Source of the DNA: Allostella vacuolata
Lineage (GTDB): Bacteria; Pseudomonadota; Alphaproteobacteria; ATCC43930; Allostellaceae
Direction of reading: 5' to 3'
Length of the DNA stretch: 64,000 bases
Assembly (NCBI GenBank): GCA_006739055.1
Contig: AP019702.1
Coordinates: 3,187,388 to 3,251,387 of the forward strand
The notes beneath the pieces are model-generated. The model had not been told where the DNA came from, made no database searches, and saw only the letters and a list, made by a program, of their open reading frames with translations. This document shows positions 35,361 through 43,900 of this stretch, in pieces (within the stretch, counting starts at the first letter, position 1; every line of letters begins with the position of its first letter). A program made the position numbers and the translations under genes.

Positions 35361-38300
35361 ATGGCTGTGGTCACTCTCTTCGACACCGACGACTTCTTCG
35401 GGGCGTCCAGCAGCAGCGGCGCCGACACGATCTTCGGCGGCAATGGCAACGACACCATCGAGGGTGGGGCCAGTGCGGACTACCTCTATGGCGAAGCAGG
35501 GGCAGACTCTCTCGACGGCGGCGCCGAGAACGACACCATCGATGGCGGAAACGGCAACGACTACCTCTATGGCGGCGCCTTCGCCGACGTGCTCTTCGGA
35601 GGCAACGATGCCGACTTGGTCTATGGTGCCAGCCAGAACGATCTCCTCTATGGCGGCCAGGGGGTGGATACCCTCTATGGAGACGCCAACAACGACACAA
35701 TCAATGGAGATGACGGCGCCGATCTTCTCTACGGAGGCTCCAATGACGATGTCCTTTCTGGCGGCGCGGGCGCCGATACCATCTATGGCGAACTCAACGT
35801 CGACCTGATCTATGGCGGCACCGATGCCGATGTCATCGACGCGGGCGGCGGCGACGATACGGTCTATGGCGACCAGGGGGCGGATATCGTCACCGGCGGC
35901 GGCGGCAATGACACGCTGTTCGGGGACGACGATGCGGACCTGCTCTACGGCGGCGCCAACAGCGATGTCCTCTATGGCGACGAGGGAGCGGATATCCTCT
36001 ATGGCGAGGACTACCCAGACCTCCTGTACGGCGGAGGCGGCGCCGACCGCCTCCATGGCGGCAACGGCAGCGACCGCTACGTCCTGGGCGCTGGTGCCGA
36101 CACCGTCGTCGGCCCGCTGGCGGACCTGAACAGCGACACCATCCTCGACTTCGACACGACCGGCGCCCAGGGCGACCGCATCCTGCTCGACACCATCTTC
36201 GGCGGCGACACGCGCAGCGCCTTCACCCAGTCCGGCGACACCCTGGACCTCGACGGCAACGGGACAGGCGACCTGTGGCTGGTCGGCGGCAACGGGGTCG
36301 AGTGGGAACGCGAAACAATCGGCGGGCAGACCGTCTTTTCCCTGAAGGTCCCGCTGTTCACCGCGGACGCCGACACAGTCGACCTCACCACCGTCGTCCT
36401 CGACGACCATGACAACGTTTCCGACGCGCTGGGCGGGGACGACCGGGTCACCCTCGCTGGCGGGCAGAACCAGGACGACCTGTTCTACGGCGGCCAGGGT
36501 AGCGACTATCTGGTCGGCAGCGTCGATGCCGAGACGATCCTGGGCGATGCCGACGCCGACACCCTCTCGGGCGGCAACGGCAACGACCTGCTCCATGGCG
36601 GCCAGGGCCTGGACCTCGTCTATGGCGGCCAGGGCGACAACCTGCTCTACGGCGACGGCGAGGCCGATACGCTGTTCGGCGATCTGGGGTTCGACACCCT
36701 GTGGGGCGGTGACGGCGGCGACCTCGTCTATGGCGACCTGCTCGGGGACTTGCTCTACGGACAGGCCGACGACGACACTCTCTTGGGTGAAGGCGGTGGC
36801 GACCGGCTGTTCGGCGGCACCGGCAACGACCGGCTGGTGCTGGGCGGCTCGGACGACACGGTCTTCGGGACGCTGGCGGAGCTGAGCGGCGATACCATCG
36901 ACGACTTCGACACGACCGGCTCGGACGACGACCGGATCGTGCTCGACACCATCCTCGGCAGCGACACGCGTGGCCTGTTCGCAGCCGATGGCGACACGCT
37001 GGACCTGGACGGCGATGGCGACGGCGATATCTCGGTCACCGGTGCCGACGGGTTGCAGTGGGAGCGCGAGACGGTCGGCGGCCAGACGGCCTTCTCCCTG
37101 AAGCCGGGGCTCTTCTCCAACGGCAACGACACCGTCGACCTGACCACGGTCGCCTTCGACGACTATGCCAACGTCTCCGACGCGCTGGGCGGGGACGACT
37201 ACGTCACCCTGGCCGGTGGGCAGAGCCAGGACGACCTGTTCCATGGCGGCCAGGGCAACGACCATCTGGTCGGCAGCGTCGATGCCGAGACGATCCATGG
37301 CGACGCGGACGACGACACGATCGAGGGCGGCAACGGCGGCGACCGGCTCCATGGCGGCCAGGGCGACGACGAGCTCGCGGGCGGCGATGGCGGCGACGAG
37401 CTGAGCCTGGACGAAGGGGACGACAGCGTCTTCGGCACGCTGGCGGAGCTGACCGGCGACACCATCCTCGACTTCGACACGACCGGGTCGGAGGAAGACT
37501 GGATCGTCATGGAGACGATCCTCGGCAGCGACACGCGCCATGTGTTCACCCAGTCCGGCGATTCCCTCGACCTCGACGGCGACAGCGTCGGCGATGTCGA
37601 GGTGCAGGGCGGCAACGGCGTCGCATGGCTGCGCGAGATCGACACCGTCGACGACTACACGCGTTTCCGGGTCGCGGTTCCCCTGTTCACCGAAGGCGCG
37701 GACACGGTCGACCTGAGCGCGGTCGACCTCGACGACTACCTCAACGTTTCCAGGGCGCTGGGCGGGGACGACGCGGTCACGCTGTCGGGTACCCAGGACG
37801 GCGACAACACCTTCTCGGGCGGCGCCGGCAACGACTACATCCTCGGCAGCGGAGACGAGGAGTCGATCAGCGGCGACGGTGGCGCCGATACGCTGTTCGG
37901 CGAGGGCGGGCGCGATATCCTCGAAGGCGGCGATGGCCTGGACGTGCTGTACGGCGGCGACGGCAACGACGACCTGCTGGGCCAGAATGACGCGGACACG
38001 CTCTGGGGCGGCAACGGCGACGACAATCTGATCGGCGCCGCTGGCGCCGACCAGATGTATGGCGGGAACGGCAACGACTGGTTCAACAATGCCGGCGCGG
38101 GCGCGGATACCGCCTGGGGTGGCGACGGCAGCGATAGCGCGTCTGGTGGCGGCGACAATGACCTGCTCTATGGCGAGGCCGGCAACGACTCGATCCTCGG
38201 CGAGAGCGGCGAGGACACGCTGCTGGGCGGCGACGGCAACGACATCCTCCAGGGCGGCGGCGACAGCTCCATCGACTGGATTCTCGGCGGCAACGGCAAC

Positions 38301-40793
38301 GATGCGGTCGCGGGCGGCGGCGGCAACGACCTGCTCTATGGCGAGGCCGACGGCGACACGCTGCAGGGCGACGACGGCGACGACCTGCTGTCGGGCGGCC
38401 AGGGTGCCGACCGGCTCACCGGCGGCAGCAGCGCCGACCGCTTCTTCGGCAGCCTGTCGGATCTGTCGGGCGACACCGTTTCCGACTTCGACGCGACCGG
38501 CGGCCAGGGCGACCGCATCCTGCTCGACACCATTCTGGGCAGCGACACGCGCAGCGCCTTCGTCCAGTCCGGCGACACCGTCGATCTCGATGGCGACAGC
38601 GTCGGCGACCTCTGGGTGCAGGGCGGCAACGGGGTCGAGTGGCTGCGCCAGACCGATACGCTGACCGGCTACACCAGCTTCCGGGTCGCCGTCCCGCTCT
38701 TCACCGAGGGGGCCGACAGCGTCGATTTCGATACGGTCGTCTTCGAGAACCACACCAACCTCTCCGACGCGCTGGGTGGGGACGACCGCGTCACCCTGGC
38801 CGGTGGCCAGACCCAGGACGACCTGTTCTATGGCGGCCAGGGCAACGACCAACTGATCGGCAGCGTCGATGCGGAGACGATCCATGGCGGCCAGGGCCTG
38901 GACCTCGTCTATGGCGGCAACGGCGACGACCTGGTCTACGGCGACGGCGAGGCCGATACGCTGTTCGGCGATCTGGGGTTCGACACCCTGTGGGGCGGTG
39001 ACGGCGGCGACCTCGTCTATGGCGACCTGCTCGGGGACTTGCTCTACGGACAGGCCGACGACGACACTCTTTTGGGTGAAGGGGGTAGCGACCGGCTGTT
39101 CGGCGGCACCGGCAACGACCGGCTGGTGCTGGGCGGCTCTGCCGACACGGTCTTCGGGACGCTGGCGGAGCTGAGCGGCGATACCATCGACGACTTCGAC
39201 ACGACCGGATCGGACGACGACCGGATCGTGCTCGACACCATCCTCGGCAGCGACACGCGCGGCGTGTTCGCAGCCGATGGCGACACGCTGGACCTGGATG
39301 GCGATGGCGACGGCGACATCTCGGTCACCGGCGCTGACGGGCTGGAATGGCACCGCGACACCGTCCTCGGCCAGACCGTCTTCGCCCTGAAACCGGGACT
39401 CTTCTCCGCCATCGGCGACACGGTCGACCTCGATGCGGCGGTCTTCGACGACTACGCCAACGTCTCCGACGCGCAGGCCGGCGACGACCGCGTCAGCCTG
39501 GCGGGCGGGCAGGAGCGCGACGACGCGTTCCACGGCGGCGACGGCGACGACACGATCTTCGGCAGCGAAGACGACGAGACGATCTACGGCGAGGCCGACC
39601 AGGATCTCCTCTATGGCGGCCAGGGCACCGATGTCCTCTCCGGTGGTGCCGGAGACGATCTCGTGGCGGGCACGGTGGACGAACTGGCCGGCGACCTCTT
39701 CACGGACTTCGAGGAGGGCGATGCGATCTTCGTGATCGGCGGCACGACCGACCTGGCCACTTTGCTGGCAGGCCGCGCCGTCGCTGGCGGATCTGCCGAG
39801 ACGATCCCGCTGGAAACGGTTGGCGCACCCGCCGTCATGCAGGTGGCATTCGACGAGTCCGCCCGCCTCGAAGCCACGGAGCAGACCATCGGCGGCGAGG
39901 CCGGCGTCCTGATCCGGCTGGATACCGATCGTCCTCCTCCTCCGCCGCCCGTGCCGCCGCCGCCCGTACCGCCCCCGCCGGTGGACGAACCCCGCCGCCT
40001 CCCCGCCCCCCTCCGCCCGGCCCGGGCGGGGGAGCCGGGCTCGCGGGTGTACGGCTACGGGTTCGGGAATGACCTCGGGCTCGGCGGCTCGGCGGCGGAC
40101 TCGCTGCGCGGCGGGGCCGGCGACGACACGCTCTACGGCCTGGACCGGGACGACACCCTCCATGGCGACAACGGCGACGACCTGCTGTCCGGCAACCAGG
40201 GCGAGGACGCCCTGCGGGGCGGCAACGGCCGGGACACGCTCTATGGCGGCCAGGGCAACGACCGGCTGGACGGCGACGAGGATGGCGACCTGCTGTCCGG
40301 CAACATGGGCAACGACACGCTGGCCGGCGGCAACGGCGCCGACACGCTCTATGGCGGGCAGGGCGTGGACCGTCTCGACGGCGACGACGGCGACGACCGG
40401 TTGAACGGCAATCTCGGCGACGACGTCGTCGAAGGCGGCAGTGGCCAGGACACGCTGCATGGCGGCCAGGCCTCGGACAGTCTCTCCGGCGGGGATGGCG
40501 ACGACTGGCTGTCGGGCGACCTCGGCCAGGACACGCTGGCCGGCGGCGGCGGCGCCGACCGCTTCTACTTCGGCAGCGATTCCGGCCAGGATCGCATCGA
40601 GGACTTCGACCCCGATCTCGACCGGATCGTGCTCGACGCCGACACGCTCGGCATCGGCACCATCGAGGACCTGATCGCCCGCCTGACCGATACGCCGGAC
40701 GGCGCCGTCCTCGACCTCGGCCAGGGCAACTTCGTGCTCATCGCCGGCGTCACCAAGGCCTCGCTCGCAGCAGGCAACTTCGAGTTCGTGTAG
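35361..40793 (+). CDS. Giant RTX-type calcium-binding protein 1
   Basis: 1,810 residues from ATG 35361; a GTG at 35346 would add five. It has no N-terminal signal peptide. Blocks of GGxGxDxLYG nonapeptides (RTX, Ca2+-binding beta-rolls) alternate with a recurrent module of about 145 residues. The module occurs at about residues 246-390, 499-645, 688-836, 1026-1174 and 1262-1408. Its core is DFDTTGxxxDRIxLDTILGSDTR, then DxLDLDGDGxGD, and a Trp-containing strand before a PLFT segment. A Pro-rich linker (about 1523-1545) precedes a last RTX block and a C-terminal region ending in FEFV, typical of type I-secreted proteins. No enzymatic domain is recognised. No secretion genes are nearby. Confidence 0.88.
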   Translation: MAVVTLFDTDDFFGASSSSGADTIFGGNGNDTIEGGASADYLYGEAGADSLDGGAENDTIDGGNGNDYLYGGAFADVLFGGNDADLVYGASQNDLLYGGQGVDTLYGDANNDTINGDDGADLLYGGSNDDVLSGGAGADTIYGELNVDLIYGGTDADVIDAGGGDDTVYGDQGADIVTGGGGNDTLFGDDDADLLYGGANSDVLYGDEGADILYGEDYPDLLYGGGGADRLHGGNGSDRYVLGAGADTVVGPLADLNSDTILDFDTTGAQGDRILLDTIFGGDTRSAFTQSGDTLDLDGNGTGDLWLVGGNGVEWERETIGGQTVFSLKVPLFTADADTVDLTTVVLDDHDNVSDALGGDDRVTLAGGQNQDDLFYGGQGSDYLVGSVDAETILGDADADTLSGGNGNDLLHGGQGLDLVYGGQGDNLLYGDGEADTLFGDLGFDTLWGGDGGDLVYGDLLGDLLYGQADDDTLLGEGGGDRLFGGTGNDRLVLGGSDDTVFGTLAELSGDTIDDFDTTGSDDDRIVLDTILGSDTRGLFAADGDTLDLDGDGDGDISVTGADGLQWERETVGGQTAFSLKPGLFSNGNDTVDLTTVAFDDYANVSDALGGDDYVTLAGGQSQDDLFHGGQGNDHLVGSVDAETIHGDADDDTIEGGNGGDRLHGGQGDDELAGGDGGDELSLDEGDDSVFGTLAELTGDTILDFDTTGSEEDWIVMETILGSDTRHVFTQSGDSLDLDGDSVGDVEVQGGNGVAWLREIDTVDDYTRFRVAVPLFTEGADTVDLSAVDLDDYLNVSRALGGDDAVTLSGTQDGDNTFSGGAGNDYILGSGDEESISGDGGADTLFGEGGRDILEGGDGLDVLYGGDGNDDLLGQNDADTLWGGNGDDNLIGAAGADQMYGGNGNDWFNNAGAGADTAWGGDGSDSASGGGDNDLLYGEAGNDSILGESGEDTLLGGDGNDILQGGGDSSIDWILGGNGNDAVAGGGGNDLLYGEADGDTLQGDDGDDLLSGGQGADRLTGGSSADRFFGSLSDLSGDTVSDFDATGGQGDRILLDTILGSDTRSAFVQSGDTVDLDGDSVGDLWVQGGNGVEWLRQTDTLTGYTSFRVAVPLFTEGADSVDFDTVVFENHTNLSDALGGDDRVTLAGGQTQDDLFYGGQGNDQLIGSVDAETIHGGQGLDLVYGGNGDDLVYGDGEADTLFGDLGFDTLWGGDGGDLVYGDLLGDLLYGQADDDTLLGEGGSDRLFGGTGNDRLVLGGSADTVFGTLAELSGDTIDDFDTTGSDDDRIVLDTILGSDTRGVFAADGDTLDLDGDGDGDISVTGADGLEWHRDTVLGQTVFALKPGLFSAIGDTVDLDAAVFDDYANVSDAQAGDDRVSLAGGQERDDAFHGGDGDDTIFGSEDDETIYGEADQDLLYGGQGTDVLSGGAGDDLVAGTVDELAGDLFTDFEEGDAIFVIGGTTDLATLLAGRAVAGGSAETIPLETVGAPAVMQVAFDESARLEATEQTIGGEAGVLIRLDTDRPPPPPPVPPPPVPPPPVDEPRRLPAPLRPARAGEPGSRVYGYGFGNDLGLGGSAADSLRGGAGDDTLYGLDRDDTLHGDNGDDLLSGNQGEDALRGGNGRDTLYGGQGNDRLDGDEDGDLLSGNMGNDTLAGGNGADTLYGGQGVDRLDGDDGDDRLNGNLGDDVVEGGSGQDTLHGGQASDSLSGGDGDDWLSGDLGQDTLAGGGGADRFYFGSDSGQDRIEDFDPDLDRIVLDADTLGIGTIEDLIARLTDTPDGAVLDLGQGNFVLIAGVTKASLAAGNFEFV
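36592..37055 (+). repeat. Internal duplication in RTX protein 1 gene, copy 1
   Basis: This stretch recurs at 38881-39344 (offset 2,289 nt, exactly 763 codons) with few changes, for example a shared block from GGCGACGGCGAGGCCGATAC through the DTILGSDTRG-encoding region. The high identity suggests a recent in-frame duplication or gene conversion. Confidence 0.85.
38881..39344 (+). repeat. Internal duplication in RTX protein 1 gene, copy 2
   Basis: Second copy of the stretch at 36592-37055. It covers one RTX block and the first half of the 145-residue module. Confidence 0.85.
40050..40793 (+). repeat. 3' end shared with RTX protein 2 gene
   Basis: Near-identical to 45894-46745 in the second RTX gene, except that the second copy has 108 nt (36 residues, about four nonapeptides) more. 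It encodes the last RTX block and the C-terminal secretion region. The match indicates tandem duplication followed by recombination. Confidence 0.88.
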
Positions 40794-40801
40794 AATCTCC
40801 C

Positions 40802-40829
40802 CCGGGCCCGCCGTCACCGGCGGGCCCGG
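40802..40829 (+). terminator. Hairpin after RTX protein 1 gene
   Basis: A perfect 12-bp GC stem (CCGGGCCCGCCG at 40802-40813 with 40818-40829) and a TCAC loop lie 8 nt after the stop codon. There is no T-run, so it is terminator-like but not canonical. Confidence 0.5.
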
Positions 40830-40865
40830 AGTTCGACGATGATCTCTCGACAAATGTCCGGAACG

Positions 40866-40877
40866 AACGCTAGCGTT
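40866..40877. promoter_or_regulatory. 12-bp palindrome upstream of RTX protein 2 gene
   Basis: AACGCTAGCGTT is a perfect palindrome 62 nt before the ATG of the second RTX gene, in the only promoter-sized gap between the two. It may be a dimeric-regulator site; chance cannot be excluded. Confidence 0.3.
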
Positions 40878-40939
40878 GCGCCGGCCGGTATTTGCCAGAA
40901 GCGAGATCGGGTCCAAAATAGAGCTGGGGGGCTCGAAGA

Positions 40940-43900
40940 ATGGCCGAGATAATTCTGTATGGTGGGAGCGATTCCTTTCCTGCCGACAGCAGCCCCGGCG
41001 CGGATTCGATCTTCGGCGGCACCGGCGACGACACCATCGAGGGGGGCGGTGGCGGCGATTTTCTCTATGGCGAGGAAGGTGCCGACAGCCTGAGTGGCGG
41101 CACCGGCGCCGACAGCCTGATGGGCGGCAACGGCGGCGACTTCCTGTATGGCGGGACCAACGACGACCTGCTCTATGGCGATCTCGACGCGGATTCGCCC
41201 GACTATGTCGGTAACGACACCCTTCTCGGGGACGCCAACAACGACAAGATCTGGGCTGGCTCGGGCGTCGATCTGGTCTATGGCGCCGGTGGGAACGACC
41301 TGATCGATGGCGAGGACGGCGCCGACAGCCTGTTCGGCGACGACAATTCCGACACCCTGTCCGGTGGCGACGGCAACGACCTGGCATATGGCGGGAACAA
41401 TCCCGACCTTGCCTACGGTGGCCATGGCGACGACGTTCTGTACGGCGACAACGCCGACGACACGCTCTTCGGCGAAGAAGACGCAGACCTGCTCTATGGC
41501 GGGGACGACGACGACCTGCTGTACGGCGACGACGGCGACGACCTGCTCTATGGCGGGGTGGACGCGGACACGCTGTTCGGCGACAACGATGCCGATTCCG
41601 CCTGGGGCGACGCCAATGCCGATCTGATCTATGGCGGCCAGGGTGCCGATGTCCTCTATGGCGATGGCGCCGACGACACGCTGCACGGCGAGGACGACGC
41701 CGACCTGCTCTATGGCGGGGACAACAGCGACCTGCTGTACGGCGACGACGGCGACGACCTGCTCTATGGCGGAACGAACGCCGACACCCTGGACGGCGGC
41801 GATGACGCCGATTCCACCTGGGGCGAGGCGCATGCCGACGTCATTTATGGTGGCCAGGGCACGGACGTGCTCGACGGCGGGACCGGCGACGACCGGATCT
41901 TCGGCGGCAGCGAGGACGACACGCTGTTCGGCGACGAAGGCGGCGACCTGCTGCGCGGCGACGGCGGGCTCGACCTTCTCTATGGCGGCAATGGCAGCGA
42001 CACGGTGCTCGGCCTGACGGTGGCCGACCTTGCCGGCGATTCGCTCTTCGGCTTCAACTTCGCGGGCGGCAGCGACACCGACGTCATCGCCGTCGTCGGC
42101 GACGAGGGCGATACCAGCTTCCGCTCGAGCAACGACTTCCTGGATCTCGACGGCGACGGCACCGGCGACATCCATGTCGCCGGCAGCCAGGGCCTGGTCT
42201 GGAAGCAGGCCTACAACCCGGCCGATTCCCTCACCTACTTCTCGATCGCCCCGTCCCTCTTCACCAACGCCGCGGACAGCGTCGATCTCGGCGCGCTCGA
42301 CTTCGACGACTACAATCATCTGTCCGATGCGCTGGGAGGCAACGACAGCGTCACGCTGGCCGCGGGGGAGACGGCCGACGACCTGTTCTACGGCGGCAGC
42401 GGCGATGACTACCTCGTCGGCAGCACCGATGCCGAGACGATCGTCGGCGGGACGGGGAACGATCTCGTCTATGGCGCGGAAGGTGCCGATACCCTTTTCG
42501 GCGAAGGCAGCTCCGACACCCTCCATGGGGATGCCGATGCCGACCTCGTCTATGGCGGCGCCAACGACGATCTGGCCTATGGCGGCCTGGGTGCCGACGT
42601 TCTGTACGGCGATGGCGCCGACGACACGCTCTTCGGCGAGGACGGCGACGACCTGCTCTATGGCGGGGACAACAACGACCTGCTGTACGGCGACGACGGC
42701 GACGACCTGCTCTATGGCGGGACCAGCGTCGATACGCTGTTCGGCGGCAACGATGCGGATTCCGCCTGGGGCGAGAGCAACACCGACCTGATCTATGGCG
42801 GCCAGGGCGCCGACGTCCTCTATGGCGATGGCTCCGACGACACGCTCTTCGGCGACGAAGACGCGGACCTGCTCTATGGCGGGGACAACAACGACCTGCT
42901 GTACGGCGACGACGGCGACGACCTGCTCTATGGCGGAACGAACGCCGACACCCTGATCGGCGGCAATGACGCCGATTCCACCTGGGGCGAGGCGCATGCC
43001 GACGTCATTTATGGTGGCCAGGGCACGGACGTGCTCGACGGCGGGACCGGCGACGACCGGATCTTCGGCGGCAGCGAGGACGACACGCTGTTCGGCGACG
43101 AAGGCGGCGACCTGCTGCGCGGCGACGGCGGGCTCGACCTTCTCTATGGCGGCAATGGCAGCGACACGGTGCTCGGCCTGACGGTGGCCGACCTTGCCGG
43201 CGATTCGCTCTTCGGCTTCAACTTCGCGGGCGGCAGCGACACCGACGTCATCGCCGTCGTCGGCGACGAGGGCGATACCAGCTTCCGCTCGAGCAACGAC
43301 TTCCTGGATCTCGACGGCGACGGCACCGGTGACATCCATGTCGCCGGCAGCCAGAGCCTGGTCTGGAAGCAGGCCTACAACCCGGCCGATTCCCTCACCT
43401 ACTTCTCGATCGCCCCGTCCCTCTTCACCAACGCCGCGGACAGCGTCGATCTCGGCGCGCTCGACTTCGACGACTACAATCATCTGTCCGATGCGCTGGG
43501 AGGCAACGACAGCGTCACGCTGGCCGCGGGGGAGACGGCCGACGACCTGTTCTACGGCGGCAGCGGCGACGACTACCTCGTCGGCAGCACCGATGCCGAG
43601 ACGATCGTCGGCGGGACGGGGAACGATCTCGTCTATGGCGCGGAAGGTGCCGATACCCTTTTCGGCGAAGGCAGCTCCGACACCCTCCATGGGGATGCCG
43701 ATGCCGACCTCGTCTATGGCGGCGCCAACGACGATCTGGCCTATGGCGGCCTGGGTGCCGACATCATCCATGGCGAGGCGAACGACGACACGCTGTTCGG
43801 AGAGGACGATGCCGACCTGCTCTATGGCGGGGACAACAGCGACCTGCTGTACGGCGATGACGGCGACGACCTGCTCTATGGCGGGGCGGTGTTCGACACG

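Noticed and set aside
35097-41387. Minus-strand reading frame of about 2,096 codons opposite the first RTX gene
   Set aside because: It is a mirror of the GGxGxDxL repeats in very GC-rich codons, giving monotonous Val/Ala/Asp/Gln strings. It has no ribosome site or domain and starts inside the second RTX gene. Not a real gene.
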